A DNA stretch of 64,000 nt, from contig NC_134537.1 of assembly GCF_050624435.1 (NCBI RefSeq), forward strand, positions 125,402,086-125,466,085, given 5' to 3'. Under the pieces are notes generated by a model. That model saw only the letters and a list, made by a program, of their open reading frames with translations, made no database searches and had not been told where the DNA came from. The DNA is from Tenrec ecaudatus. Taxonomy: Eukaryota > Chordata > Mammalia > Afrosoricida > Tenrecidae. The stretch's first letter is position 1, and each line of letters starts with the position of its first letter. Shown piece after piece: positions 50,637 to 64,000 of this stretch. The position numbers were made by a program, and so were the translations under genes.

Positions 50637-51574
50637 TGTACACTGGTACAGATAATGAGTTAGTTTATTGTGCCAACCTGGCCGATAAACATATGTCGGG
50701 TTAATTGAAGGGTGGAGGGATAAATGTCCTGGTGAGGCTCACCTTTCTAGTTTTCAGGTCTCTTGCTTTCTGATGGTCACACCAGGGTGCAGCAGCCTTA
50801 GCCAGTTCCCTGCTTTAGCTTGCAAGGCTCACTTCCTGCAAGACATCCCCGAGGAGAAGCCACATGGACCTACCCTGATGCAGCCCTGGGTGCTGGAGCA
50901 GCCGTGTGGAGACCCCCGCCAGCGCTGAGATGCTTACACATTCACTGACTCGGCTTTCCTCCTGAAATTGGCATCATTGCATGTTTGTGAGACGGCGGAG
51001 GACTTTGTGGATGGGTGTGGGACATATGGGCTAATGTTGGACTTGTGGGCTTGGGCAGCACTGCATTGGGATGTTTTTTTGATGCACACTTAACCTTTAT
51101 ATAGAACTCTCTCTTACACACGAGTTTCTGTGGATTGTTAATCTAAAGTACCCAGACTAACACAGATAGGAACTGGAAACACAGGGAATCCAGGGTGGAT
51201 GATCCCTTCAGGACCAGAGGTGAGAGTGGAGATACCGGGAGGGTGGGTTGGAAAGGGGAACCGATTACAAGGTTCCACATATAACCCCCTCCCTAGGGGA
51301 AGGACATCAGAAAAGTGGGTGAAGGGAGACGTCGGACAGTGTAAGATATGACCAAATAATAATTTATAAATTATCAAGGGTTCACGAGGGAGAGGGGAGC
51401 AGGGAGGAAGGGAGAAAAATGAGCTGATGCCAGGGGCTTACATGGAGAGTAAATGTTTTGAGAATGATGAGGGTAGCGAATGTACAAATGTGCTTTACAC
51501 GATTGATGTATGTATGGATTGTGATAAGAGTTGTATGAGACCCAATAAAATAATTAAAACAAACAGAAAATAAG
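50637..51574 (+). mobile_element. RTE-N copy (host of LTR 50655) between the two claudins
   Basis: RTE-N tail in + orientation: 50637-50654, then the LTR, then 51163-51574 ending 'cccaataaaataattaaaac' and an A-rich tail. Flanks 50624-50636 (gtttcatactaag) and 51575-51587 (gtgtcatacttag) are a 13-bp duplication with two mismatches. Insertion order is RTE-N first, LTR second. Confidence 0.82.
50655..51162 (-). mobile_element. Solo LTR in RTE-N between CLDN24 and CLDN22
   Basis: 508 bp; the - strand starts TGTTAGTCTGGGTACTTTAG. Flanks cagata at 50649-50654 and 51163-51168 are a 6-bp direct repeat. It interrupts RTE-N between 'acactggta' and 'aggaactggaaacac'. Close relative of the LTR at 16181-16692. 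Confidence 0.78.
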
Positions 51575-51587
51575 GTGTCATACTTAG

Positions 51588-53132
<1,545 letters not shown>

Positions 53133-56100
53133 AACTCTAAGCTGGAAGCTTATCAGTGTATCTTATCTAAGCGGCCTGCTCTTTTCTGGGTTGGGTAGGA
53201 GCTACAGCTAACTGTCACCCATTCTCTGTGCTTTATATTGTGTAATAATGCATTCCACTCCCCACAGTTCTTAAACAACTGTAATTTCTTCTGAAGGCTG
53301 GTAAACCATTTGTACCTTCTGCTTCGAGCCCCAAAAGGCAATCAAGACTTAATAGTCATCATACTTATTACCATCGATGCGTTTCTGTTCTAACACAGGC
53401 TGTGATTACACAGGACTGGTAAATAAGACATTCTAGCAGTCCTTAGCATTAAAGGTGTTACTCATACGGAGATGATGCGTGTTGGCAATTGGATGTGTTA
53501 TTGCTGATCATTTATTTCTTTCAAGTGTTGGAGATAACCTACTATATAACGAAGCCCGAGTCTTGCTACAGGATTTATTTAACATGCATACATCCGATTA
53601 AACGACACAAATCACCTGCTCTTTAAAAGCCTGGGACGCGCAAGACCTGGGATGCATCTCTTCTCCTTCCACCAGGGACCCGGGAGCCTGCGGGATCTCC
53701 GTTCCAAAAGGCTGCCACGGTCGGTCACTCGGCCTTGTTGGCTACAGCAGAGGCCGAGGAGGGGCGCCTCGTGCTTTTGAAGGTGTGTGTGAAACCGGCC
53801 GGCACAGGCCTGTCGCTGCTTCTGACTGGAGCACTTGATGGCCAGTGTCAGCAGCTGCCCTGGCGGGGGAGCAGCCACTGGGGCGGCCTGGGCTGGGTCC
53901 CATGTCTAGGAAGAGTGCTATGAGGACCCATGCCCCTCGTGGCCCTGGGCACAGCGAGCCAGGGTCGGTCTGCCTTTTATAAAATCAGCAAAACACGGCG
54001 TCTAAGCAAGAACTGCTCACTGCCCGCTGCTGGCTTGGGGAATGCCTCATGAAGGATTTTTATATTTATTCCGAATATGGTTCGAGAAAACGCTTGTGCA
54101 TGGGCCGATCAGGGAAAGCAATTGAATAATAAACGACACTAAAAGAAAGTATTAGGCAATATGCAGCTTTTTTTTGGGGGGGGGGGGAAATCCCACTGAA
54201 ATTTTCCATCCACAAACACATGGAAAGTGCAGAAACCAAAGTTAATCTACATGATGTATTTGCATACTTTTATAAACAAGACAAATTATAACAGAAACAT
54301 TTTCAAGAATTTAACCTGATTAAATATTTAGTTCAGTCCTGAGCTTTTGATATTTGATACAAATAGAGCAATAGCAAAGAAAGATTAAAATTTGATTTAC
54401 ATGCTACAGAATTGCAGCTAAACTGTGTCCATTTGATGAGTATTCTTTTTGTACCTGTAACATTCAGATTCTGATATACAAAACTGTAATAATCTACTGG
54501 TAATGCAAAGCTGAGAACTAAGTATAACCTTCTTTTCACCTTGTGCAGAACAAATTCTACCTTTAAAAACAGAATTTATAATATTGAAATTCATATTTAT
54601 CCATACGGTTTTGTGATCAAGTTATTAAATTGTTTTGTGAATCACTGGGGTTAGTACAAATAATGATAGAGTGTTAAAAGCTGCCTATAAATACATAACA
54701 TATTGCTGACGTTTAAAGGTGTGGACAAAGGGTTATTTTAAAATAAGCTTGTCCCCCATGTTAGAAATGAGCACATTTTGCAAAATAAAACCTAGACCTT
54801 GGTCCCAACTATTAACTACCAGCCTGAGGCAGATTTTATTCTTTAACACTTTGTCTGGAACATTTTTTTTATTAAAAAGGAAAAAAGTGAACAGCTAATC
54901 TGATGAAGATTTATAAAGCTGTAGATATTTCCAATATAGCCTCTTCTATGTCAAAACACTTAAAAATGGCCAGACCGAATTATATATTAAACAGAACATA
55001 AATAAGACCGTAAATAAATAAATGAAGAAAATACGATCGACCAGCACTACACATAACTATATTTTCATAGCCAAACTTAAAAGCTGAGTCAGCTGACCTT
55101 CATTTACCTCCACATTAAATAAACTTCAGAATGTCTGTCTTTCACATTTCACCTTGACTGACTGGTATTCGCTCTGCCTTACTTCAGGCATCTAAGAAGG
55201 TAGCCTGGGCCGCCCAGAGGGACTATACTCAGTCAGCTCCCCAGGTGGGTTTCTGTTCATAGTGTCAGATCCAGTTATAGCTTCCAAGGCATTTGCATAC
55301 AGGCGCTGGGAAAGTTATGGGCAGAAAAGAAAGCATGGTCCAACTGTCTTCATTAATTAAAGTGGTAGGCTCAGATATTGCTGAATTTGAATCTGAACAA
55401 ATGACCTTCCTGAAATATGCATAGTCACTTTTGGAAACAGCCACCTGGTGTGTGCGGATTCTTCGAGATTAGGAACAAAGCTTTTAGGAGGCTCCTTCTT
55501 TTAAGTTCTTTTTTTAAACTTGCTACCATAAGGTGGTTAACAAAAACAGACAAACAACGTCTTCTTCCAGTATGAGACTGAGCACTGCGCGTGCGTCACG
55601 GCACAGAAAGGCTACTTTCGGAAGCCCTGGCCAAGCCACAGCGAGGTGCAGCTTCTTGAAGACGTGCCCTGGAGAAGCGGAAATTCGAAACCAGAGGACA
55701 CTTGGTTTTCAGCTCTAGATTTGTCCCTCTGAAACTGGCTGGACGGCTGCTTTATGAACTCTTCAGCTTAGACCTCAAATCCACAGCCCCGTCATGCTAT
55801 TCTCTTGGCACCCCAACTCGTGACCATGAACTACAGATGGAATCCCCTACAAATGGGAGCTGCACAGTCAAGTTCTAGTAAATGCTAGAAGTCCGTTTGA
55901 TAAAGCATTGCTTTATTTTTGACTCCGCCAAGATTCTTTTCCGCTTTTTCCCGGTTTCACCAAATGAGCCCCTAAACGCTTTCCCCTCCACAGCCCCAGG
56001 GCTGTCTGTCCTGCGGGCACCGCGCTTGGACACACGCCAGAGACCCACACTGGGCGCGTGTGCAAGCGCAGACAGCTCCCCTGCTGGCTCGGGTGGGGGG

Positions 56101-56775
56101 TCTTAGGGACACCGCTTCCCTTCTCTGGGCTCGCCACCCCCAGCGCAACCAATCACCGCTGAGTCACGGCCCAGGAGCATAGGCTACTCCTTTGCGTTTT
56201 TATATTCTTGCGTTCCGTTTGTCAAGTGTTTGTTTTCTTTAGACAAATCTCAAAGGACACAAAGGACAACGTTTTCAGGAACCAAAGGGCTCCTTGGCAG
56301 GTGACAGGTCTGGCACCATCCACGGTTCCGGTGGACGTGGCGCTCTGGCGGGAAGCTCCGCATGGCCGTAGCTGCCCCACGGGCACGAGGAACACACGGC
56401 ACTGCCGCCACAATCACAGTGGACTCACGACCCAAAGCCCCTCTGCCGGACAAGCGGTGCCCGCCCAGGCCGCTCCACAGGGCAACCTGGTGCCGCCCGC
56501 TGCCGGTCTGATCCCGCAGCCCAGCGGCAATGCACACGCGTTGTATGTTTGTGTACCAGATTACTGTTTGTGTTATCTGATTTACGGAGAGAAAGGGAGG
56601 GGGTAATAAGAATTACATTCAAGGTATTTTACAAATTAATCAGTTGAAAATGTGATGTGAAAATACGAGCTCTTTAAGAGTTGACAGTTCTGTTACAAAC
56701 CAAACCAAACGATCGCTCTTTCACCCGCCCCAAACAAGTGAGCAGTTGAAAAACATAGCGTCTCAAATGATGTAA
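53133..56775 (-). other. WWC2: WWC2 3' UTR and CLDN22 downstream region (no repeats recognised)
   Basis: AT-rich sequence between the WWC2 stop codon and the CLDN22 stop codon. I see no recent transposon in it, in contrast to the rest of the window, which fits a long conserved 3' UTR. Possible WWC2 polyadenylation signals (AATAAA on the - strand, read as TTTATT on +) occur at 55912-55917, 54835-54840, 53574-53579 and 53511-53516. The last two would give a UTR of about 3.2 kb; a transcript reading further would overlap CLDN22 coding sequence as in human. The exact end cannot be fixed from sequence. A T8G14-like homopolymer run lies at about 54168-54187. Confidence 0.5.
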
Positions 56776-56842
56776 CTATACATCGTCAGCCGGCAGGGAA
56801 GGAATGCTGATCTTTGCTCGGGTGAAGTAGGCAATCTTCTCC
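56776..56842 (-). CDS. WWC2: WWC2 last coding exon with stop codon
   Basis: After an acceptor ending CTCTAG (AG at 56844-56843), the first base G completes the split Arg codon from the exon at 61961. Then follow 21 residues beginning EKIAYFTRAK and ending SLPADDV, and a TAG stop at 56778-56776. The terminal A-D-D-V is the class III PDZ-binding motif characteristic of the KIBRA/WWC family. Phase agrees exactly with the upstream exon (2 + 1 bases). The intervening intron is about 5.1 kb (56843-61960) and contains an antisense-to-plus RTE-N copy and one AfroSINE. The 3' UTR continues to lower coordinates, towards CLDN22 on the opposite strand. Confidence 0.92.
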
Positions 56843-57107
56843 CTAGAGTCAAGGGGAGAGAGAAACCTGCTTTAATATCACACTGAATGTACTTGGCCGT
56901 CAAGAGAAGCGTCGCCAAGAATGCCCACGGCGGCTCCACACCACAGCCACCACATCGGTCCTCGGCTAGAACGCTACTCACTCACGCGCACGGTTGGCGT
57001 GAGCTCTTAAAATCGGGCTACGTGCCATCTACTGTTTATCCATTCCTCTAATGATGTGGACTTGGAGTGTTCCCATAAAGGGAATTCCAAAGAAGCTATT
57101 TTTAGTG

Positions 57108-58690
57108 TTTTAAAAAATCTTTTTATTGGGGGCTTGTACAGCTCTTATCACAATCCATCCATCCATCCATTGTGTCAAGCTCATTTGTACATATGTTGCT
57201 ATCATCATTTTCAAAATATTTTCTTTCTACTTGAGCCCTTGGTATGGTATCAGCTCATTTCCCCCTCTCCACCTTCCCTCCCTCCCGAACCTGTAATCAT
57301 TTATAATTTTTTTTCATGTCTTACACCTACCACCGACTCCCTTCACCTATTTCTCTGTAGTCCAACCCTCTGGGAGGGAGTTATCCGTAGATCATTGTGA
57401 TTGGTTCATCCTTCCTCCCCCTACCTTCTCCTTCCCCTTCTGGTATCGCTACTCTCATTATTGGTCCTGAGGGGTTTATCTGACCTGGGTTCCCAATGTT
57501 TCCAGCTCTTATCTGTACAAGTGTACATGCTCTGGTCTAGCTAGATTTGTAAGGGAAAATTTGGGTCATGATAGTGAGGGGAGGAAACATTAAAGAACTA
57601 GAGCAAAGTTTTATGTTTCATCAGTGTTATACTATACCCTGACTGGCTCCTCTCTTCCTTGTGACCTCTGTGTAAGGGATGTCCATTGTCTACAGATGGG
57701 CTTTGGGTCCACTCCGCACTCCCCCTCATTCACATTGATGATCACAAAGGCTAGTGTGCTTCTTCCATGTGGGCTTTATTGCTTCTCAGCTAGATGGCTG
57801 CTTGTTTGTCCTAAAGCCTTTAAGACTTCAGATGCTATATCCCTTGATAGCTGGGCACCATCAACTTTCTTCACCACATTTGCTTATGCACCCATTTTGT
57901 CTTCAGTGATCATGTCAGGAAGTTGAGCATCATGGAATGCTGGTTATTAGAACAAAGTGTTCTTGCATTGAGGGAGTACTTGAGTTGTGACCCAATGTCC
58001 ATGTGCTACCTTGATACTTATCATATAAATTATGTACATAGATCTATTTCCTTATAGTTATATATGTACATGCCTGTATTTAGACCTCTGTAAATGTCCT
58101 TTGCCTCCTCTATTTCATTTTACTTTCCTCTTGTCTCACTATCATGTTCAGCCTCGTTTGGGTTTCAATAATTCTTCTTGACTTCCTTGCCCTTGATCAA
58201 GACCTTTCAGGCATCCTACGCCCTCCTCACCATTGATTTTAGATCACTTGTTGTTCCCTTGTCCCTGGGTTTGTTGACACCCGCTTTCCTTTTCCCCACC
58301 TCCCCGGGTCCCCTCCTGGAACTGTCAGTGCCGTTGTTGTTTTCTCCTCCGGATTGTTTATCCCGCCTAGCTTATCTAGATAGACATGCAGAGGTAATAA
58401 TAAGTACAAAAACAAGACAGAACAAAAGAAAAAAATGACCAAAAAACCCAAAAGCTTATAAATTGTTTGTTTGTTGACCTTTAGGAGTGCTTTCTGGTCG
58501 AGTCTGGTGGAGTACCAAGCCTTTCCCCCAAAAGTCTATTTTTGGTATTCCCTGGGGACTTCATTGCTTTGCTCCCCTTGCTGCAGTCTTGCACACCCTT
58601 AGAGTTTCGTCCGGTGTTGTGGGGTCAGATCGGGCACAATGCCTGCACTATGTCCCTCTGGGTTTTCTCTTAATCTCAGTGAATGGCTAG
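57108..58690 (-). mobile_element. RTE-N copy in the last WWC2 intron
   Basis: About 1.6 kb of RTE-N tail on the - strand (sense with WWC2 transcription). The 3' end on + reads 'ctttttattgggggcttgtac' near 57120. The section 'tttaggagtgctttctggtcg' is near 58480, and the homology fades at about 58690. Internal frames are unrelated to any protein. Confidence 0.82.
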
Positions 58691-59096
58691 CCACTTTTCT
58701 TTGCAAACACACCCCTTTGTCTATAATCCCTCCAAGAATTTAATTCAGAAATGGCTAATTGCATTTTGGTCTGATAAGTACAACAGTGTGGAACTATTGT
58801 TCATCATTTAAAAATATTAAGAAAAAATAAATAGAGTGGGACATGAAGGCGAACAGCAGCTCCTGCTAATGGTAAATCACTCATCAATCAAGCAAGCCTG
58901 CATGTTCCCCTCCGGATGTCCAACGTCAGCTTTCAAACCACCAGGGGCTCAAGGTGGGCTTGAGGCTCTTCAGGGACCTCTCCGAAAGATGTCCTCACTC
59001 AAATGAGGTGAGAAGAGGGGGCTCGGCCATGGGAAAGGTTAAGAACTCTCCTCCTAAAGCTGAGTTGAGTAGAAACAACCTGAATGGGACAAGGGG

Positions 59097-59118
59097 GGGA
59101 GGGAGGGAGAGGGAGAGA

Positions 59119-59152
<34 letters not shown>
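59097..59152. repeat. GA-rich simple repeat
   Basis: GGGA- then GA-repeats with one cagaga interruption, in the last intron of WWC2. Confidence 0.9.
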
Positions 59153-61024
59153 CGTTGTTGTTCGGGGGGCAGTAGCCCATTTCCCAGAGATTAGCGGAGT
59201 ATCACAATGAAGATGAGCAAGATGACCAAAGACAGGAGCAAATCTTGGTCTACAATGACCCACCACATGTTGACTCCGGGTCTGTTAGGAGGGGCATGTA
59301 GGTAGCGGTGAGGAGGAATAAGGTGCTGGCCCCCCCTTAAGGAACCAGCAGTCTCATGTGGGGTTCGAAACAGGAACCAGGATGGAGGAGAACAGGATGA
59401 GTGAAAAATCTGTGGAAATCGAAATGAGAGCAACTTTGGTGGTGTGGTGTCCTTTCAATTGGTTAAACTCCCCACGGGAGTGGATCGAAAGAGCCTGTGG
59501 GTGTGAGATCAATGGCAGCTTCAAGTTGAAAACTGGGGGCCCTTGCCCTCACACAGTCTGCGGACAGACTTTCTCTGACTCATGAGTCCTTACGTCCGGA
59601 TGAGCTGCCTGCCCTCACACAGTCAGGCTGGGGAGCACTGGGGGCATGGTCCCCGGGGGGAGAAGCAGCCGGGTGTTAGCAGGCCAGGGTTCAGGCAAGC
59701 AGAATGTTCCCAAACCCCTCCACCCGGGGCCCCACCGCAACCAGCTGTCAGTGGGCAAGCCCTGCCCTCAGGTGCGGCCATCCCATGCTCTCATCACCTG
59801 CCTGCCTAGAGAGACTGGTCCGTGGTTTGGTGTCATGGCAGCAGGTGTGTGGGGGGTGCTACTGGTGAAGCCTTTGCATTTTAATAACAACTTGGGCGCA
59901 ATCTTGGTTACCCTTCAAGATGACCCAGATACCAAGGACATGAAGATTCCTCTCACCACTCTGTTTTAAAACCCTGCCCCTCTGAAAAGACACAACAGGG
60001 ATCCTTGAGCAGAACCCAGGAAGGGAAGACCTGGCGCTTGACTTTGGGATTTTACATATCAAAGAGCAGTGAAGCCCATTATGTGTCCTCCTGCTTTGGG
60101 AGGTTCCCATCCCTCCCTTCCCAGCCACTGACTCCTGTCCCTTCCCAACCTGCCCTCCTCCAAACTCCATGCCACTCTCCTCTCTGGTTTCTCTCGCTCC
60201 CTTTTCTATCTGGTTGTTGAGACTGAATCTGTGTGCCGTGCAGCTTCGAGGGGTAAGGAATCAGGAGGGATGGCTTCCTCTCTCAAGCCCAGAGGCTTTC
60301 TGAAGGCTGCCCCACGCCACGCGCATTCACACGGGCCGCAGTCAACACCAGCCGCGGAGGAAAACCTGCGGAGGCCATTTCCATGGAAGCGCCTGTCTCA
60401 GCTTCATCTTCCTTTTGCCTTCCCAATTTTGGGGACGTTCTCCTAGTTCCAAAAACAGACCAGCTGTCCAGCCTCGTGACGGGTCTGCACGTGTCCCGGG
60501 ATGGTCACTGGTGTCTGCTCACCCTGTGAAGGGGAACCTTTCCCTCCCCGCTCTCTGCTGCCACAGGGCAGTCCCAACCATCTCCTCCTCGCCCTGCAGA
60601 CCCAGGCGCGTCCTGTTCAGCTGTGTAAACCATTTTTTTATACTGTGCATCTTGGGGCGGGGGGGGGCTCTGAATGTTTTTTTTTGGGGGGAAGCCCAAT
60701 TCCAAGTCAGCTGTTTGTTCTGAGAGTCCTTTCCATGGATTTAAGCGCTCCCTCCAAGGGGAAGATGCCCAGTCTTTATCTCCTGCTCGGCCCTTAGCCT
60801 TGGTCTTGGCTTATTTCCATGAGTCTACTGGCCACTGTTCCCAGGATAGTGCCCTATGTAACTGCTGTCCCCACAGCGGCCTCTCCTCTTGCCCCATTGC
60901 ACCCCCCTATGCTCCTCCCGGGTCACACCTCTGCCAACTCATTGGTCTCCCCCTTACAAGATTCTCTCTTAGCGATGCTCCACTCAGCTCTTTGGGGCAA
61001 AAAACCAAGACCAAACCCAAAAAG

Positions 61025-61205
61025 CCAAACCAAACGCACTGCCATCGAGTAGATGCCAACTCACAGTGACCTTGTAGGTCAGGGTAGAACTGCCCCTGTG
61101 GGTTTCTAAGAGTGTAACTCTTTACGGGAGCAGGAAGGCCCCGTTTTTCTCCTGTGTTGTGCCTGGAAAACCAAATATGCTGACCTTGCAGGGAGCAGCC
61201 AGATA
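61025..61205 (-). mobile_element. AfroSINE in the last WWC2 intron
   Basis: The + strand reads 'aaaccaaacgcactgccatcg', 'actcacagtgaccttgtagg', 'gggtagaactgcccctgtgg' and 'gtgtaactctttacgggagc': a reversed SINE with its A-rich tail at 61000-61030. Confidence 0.7.
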
Positions 61206-61960
61206 CATACCAGCTGTGGCCCCAGAGCTTTCCACGGCACCTCCCAAGTCTACCCCCACCACTGCAAGACCCTTAGGGTAGAAAACCAAGTGAAAAACGA
61301 GCAGCACAGCATACAAAGCCTTATTGCAGGCTGAACCCCAAGCTGCCGTCTGCGCTGACCACAAGGCGCTTCTCCCTGCGCCAGCGCCTGAAACACGCAC
61401 CCCTCCTTCCAGGGTAAGTCCAGAGGCTGCCCCTCTTACAAGCTTGTCTCCGCTGCTCTGCATCCATCGATACCTGCCCCCATGTTGTCTCAGATTCTTC
61501 TACATCCTCACAGGCTCCTGCTTTTGTCTTTCCTTGGCCTCTCCCCTCCGCACGGCCACCATCCTTCCGCACCCACTGCACCAGAGCAGGACACCCTTGA
61601 TCTTTGTCTGCAGCATGGGGCGGCGCAGGGGGGCGCTCCACCGGCGAGTGAGCAACAGGACACCAAAGGGGGATGCCTTTTGTGCACTGCTTGCACCCGG
61701 TGGAGAGTCCACATGAGATGCACAAATCACCACTGAAAGTTGGCGGGTATCTGGGTCCTTGGGGAGCTCGGCTTGACTCAAAGCTATAACAGAATCCGGA
61801 CATCGACTGGTGGAGTGTGCAGTCTTAAGTAGGATGAAACACACGTACATCCCAACTGGCCGCAGAGTTGAGGGTTAGCTTCAACCGCGCTCCGCCTTCC
61901 TGCACACAGCAGAGGGCCTGAGGGAGACCAGAAAGGCGGCCCAAGACGGGGCCCGCTTAC

Positions 61961-62088
61961 CTGAAGGACTGCACCTGCCGAGGCACCTTCTGGCTCTGCT
62001 CCCGAAGCCGACACACGTCCTTGGAGACTTGTCGCATCAACTTCTCAGCATTCAAATCTTGCTTCTGCTCTTCTTTGGATAGTTCAGC
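61961..62088 (-). CDS. WWC2: WWC2 penultimate coding exon (partial gene)
   Basis: A 128-bp exon on the - strand, bounded by a pyrimidine-rich acceptor ending CCAG (62092-62089) and a consensus donor CAG|GTAAGC (GT at 61960-61959). It is open in one frame for 42 codons and leaves two bases (AG) that the next exon completes as Arg. The peptide is charged and coiled-coil-like (begins AELSKEEQKQ, ends PRQVQSF). This matches the C-terminal region of WW and C2 domain proteins (WWC1/KIBRA, WWC2), cytoplasmic scaffolds acting in Hippo-pathway signalling. The call of WWC2 rather than WWC1 or WWC3 rests on the adjacent CLDN22/CLDN24 pair and the final exon. Upstream exons, including the WW and C2 domains, lie beyond the right edge; none was seen in 62089-64000. 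Confidence 0.9.
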
Positions 62089-62454
62089 CTGGAGGAGGAA
62101 AACATGCATAAGAAACACACAACATGCGTGAGGAATCCCTCAGAAGCGGGTACTGAGCCACGGGAGGGCAGCCTGCACAGACAGCAGCCGATGGGGGGCT
62201 TCTGTAACCCACCTGAGGAAAACTCCAACATGCCCAGCTCCCACCGCCACGGAGCGGCCGTCAAGCCAAGTCAAGCCTCCTTGAATGGCAGCTGAAGTAT
62301 CTTATGGTGCAAGCAGAACCCCAAGGGTCCTTTGTGTCCCCAAAGAGTGAGAACGGGTTGTAACGCGGTTTCCAGAAAATGTCTGCGGCTGACATTCTGG
62401 CATGTTCTCCACCCTTTGTTCATCTTTTAAGAAGTTTTTATTCTTTCTGAGCCA

Positions 62455-62760
62455 GTTTAAAAGATATTTTTGAAATACAATATGCACACCAGAAAGAGCG
62501 TACTATACGAAATTGAAGACACCCATGTAAACCAGCACCCACATCAAGGCGAACGGATACCACCAGTTGTTCCCAGAAGCCTGTCTGGTGGCCCCTCCAG
62601 TCACTGGCCCCAGGGCTGCCAGCGCTCGCCTTTCTCACAGCACGGATGGCTTTTGCTTGCTTCTGTCTTCTGATGCAACACCGCGTGTAAGTGAAGTCTT
62701 GTCCATCCTTTTTCCCAGGAGCACGCTGGCTGACATTTTCCGGCAGTCCATGTATGTTCA
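62455..62760 (+). mobile_element. Old L1 (L1M-type) 3' fragment
   Basis: 'atgtaaaccagcacccacatc', 'ttgttcccagaagcctgtctg', 'ccagtcactggcccc' and 'gcttctgtcttctgatgcaac' follow the 3' region of old mammalian L1 elements. In the WWC2 intron. Confidence 0.45.
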
Positions 62761-62817
62761 ACAGTCGTCCTTCCGATGTGTTGCCAACTCTCCTGCCGTT
62801 TTTTGCGCTCCCTGTCC

Positions 62818-63035
62818 GGCTTTCACAGGCATGGGAGGCGACAGGGAAAAAACCACGGCTTAGGTCGGGTGCAGCTCAGCCATCAGAGTGACATCTTTGC
62901 TTTGCCAAGTTTTCAAAGAGGTCTTGCAGATTTGGCCCAATGCCATTGTGTTGTTTGAGCCCTTGATTTCTGCTTTCATGGGCCTTGCCTGCTGATCCAA
63001 GTGCAAGGGATCCTTCAGGATCTGCTTTCTTTCGC
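62818..63035 (-). mobile_element. RTE ORF2 post-RT fragment
   Basis: The - strand matches the region after the RT domain: on + 'gagtgacatctttgctttgcc', 'ttcaaagaggtcttgcagat' and 'gctgatccaagtgcaaggg'. It lies in the WWC2 intron upstream of the exon at 61961. Confidence 0.7.
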
Positions 63036-63239
63036 TCAACATACTAAGGATCCACCCGCCGCCTTGTCAGAAGTTGCAACTTCTTACTCTCTGCACTAAG
63101 TAGTTAGCACAGGCGATCACCTGCTTTACTGTGGCAGACAGACAGGTGGATTACATGGATACATTTAAAGACAGTAGCTCACGTATATTTAAAGCTGTCT
63201 TTTCATCTCATGTAGTCATCTAGTCAACAGGAGGTGTTG

Positions 63240-63440
63240 AAGGATACAAACTTCAGAAGCACAGTGCCTGGGTCTGGTGCTCACTGTGTGAATGTGGGCA
63301 TGCGTGTCTGCATTTGTAAAACGGGAGCACAGTATTTACCTTAGAGGGTTACTCTGAACTTCCAACGCGCTCATGTATGTAAAGCTCTGAGAGCAGCACC
63401 CACCACATGGTCACGGCTCCTACTGCAGGGCCCCTGCCTC
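63240..63440 (+). mobile_element. MIR SINE
   Basis: 'agcacagtgcctgggtctgg', 'tgcatttgtaaaacgggagc', 'cttagagggttactctgaac' and 'atgtaaagctctgagagcag' match MIR order. In the WWC2 intron. Confidence 0.7.
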
Positions 63441-63578
63441 GCTGTTGTCATTTCTAAGCAGGCCGGCACCGCCCTGGCCCGCAGTTGGAAGCCGTCAGGT
63501 GGAGCCTACTGGGGGTGGGGGCAATGGGAAAGGCAACACATTTTGTTTAAAAGTTTATTAAAAATTAAGCACGTGGGA

Positions 63579-63745
63579 GGGCGGGGGGAAATGAGTGGTT
63601 GATATTAAGGGCTCAAGTGGAAGACAAATGTTTTGAGAATGATGATGGCAGCAGATGTATGGGTGTGCGTGACACAATGGCTAGATGCATGGATTGTGGT
63701 AAGAATTGTGCAAGCACCAATAAAATGATTTAAAAAAAAGTAACC
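63579..63745 (+). mobile_element. Short RTE-N 3' end with target duplication
   Basis: 167 bp containing 'ttaagggctcaagtggaag', 'ttttgagaatgatgatggc', and the terminus 'gcaccaataaaatgattt' plus an A-tail. Flanks gcacgtggga (63569-63578) and gcacatggga (63746-63755) differ at one base. Confidence 0.85.
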
Positions 63746-64000
63746 GCACATGGGAAGCATTTCTCTAGGTCACTAAATCTTTCTCAAACCCATTCGAATG
63801 AATGGCAGTGGCAGAATGACTTAATTAACCCTATGGTATCATGTATTTATCTCATGCTGCAATGCTCATTCAAATGGGACATAATACTTCAAATAAGCAA
63901 CCCTTTTTATTGTGAATTGGGTGAAGATTTCCAAAATGGATGATCAGGTTTACATCCAACAATTCACATACATTTTGTTAAGAATTTAGTAATACATATT

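Larger units (their letters stand above)
56843..61960 (-). other. WWC2: Last intron of WWC2
   Basis: Bounded by the consensus donor at 61960-61959 and the acceptor at 56844-56843. Contents are the RTE-N copy at 57108-58690, a GA-rich simple repeat near 59107-59152 and an AfroSINE at about 61025-61205. The stretches 58700-59100, 59160-61000 and 61210-61950 hold no gene or repeat that I recognise; their open frames lack any family resemblance. Confidence 0.8.

Noticed and set aside
61321-61803. Overlapping long frames on both strands in the WWC2 intron
   Set aside because: GC-rich intronic DNA, no splice sites in frame with WWC2 and no domain.
62089-64000. A further upstream WWC2 exon
   Set aside because: Open frames are short and fall in L1, RTE, MIR and RTE-N repeats; no splice-bounded WWC-like peptide.

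Overview
The window looks like the nuclear genome of an afrotherian mammal, most probably a tenrec such as Echinops telfairi. Three signals support this. Many tRNA-derived SINEs resemble AfroSINE, a family restricted to Afrotheria. Fossils of a BovB-like RTE LINE are abundant. Three short hAT elements match the SPIN family, which is known among afrotherians from tenrec. Species assignment is inference; the repeats and genes are read directly.

Only three protein-coding genes are supported, all in the last 16 kb. Two intronless claudin genes lie head to tail on the + strand: CLDN24 at 48807-49469 and CLDN22 at 52479-53132. On the - strand, the last two coding exons of WWC2 lie at 61961-62088 and 56776-56842, and its 3' UTR runs down towards CLDN22. 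Order and orientation match human 4q35.1, where CLDN22 overlaps the WWC2 3' UTR on the opposite strand. The claudins make four-pass tight-junction-family membrane proteins. WWC2 is a KIBRA-family scaffold in Hippo signalling. Over a 423-bp core the two claudin genes differ at five positions, while both ends differ strongly, which is the mark of gene conversion.

Positions 1 to 48.8 kb form a gene desert made of layered transposons. There are two kinds of RTE remnant. One has ORF2 (endonuclease and reverse transcriptase) and a 3' tail shared with the AfroSINEs. The other, called RTE-N here, joins truncated ORF2 sequence to an unrelated tail of about 2 kb ending near CAATAAAATGATT; eleven copies or fragments are seen. 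Insertion order can be read at several places: solo LTRs with short target duplications inside RTE copies (3.8, 16.2, 17.8, 50.7 kb), an RTE-N inside an AfroSINE (37.2-38.6 kb), and a twin-primed RTE-N with an inverted 5' part and a 21-bp target duplication (31.1-33.1 kb). Older mammalian repeats (MIR, L2, old L1) appear in between.

No tRNA, rRNA or other RNA gene, CRISPR array, intact transposase or intact retroviral gene was seen. One stretch at 25.2-26.2 kb has open frames on both strands that I could not assign. Nearly all other ORFs are antisense or chance frames in repeats. Repeat boundaries are approximate unless a target duplication is quoted.
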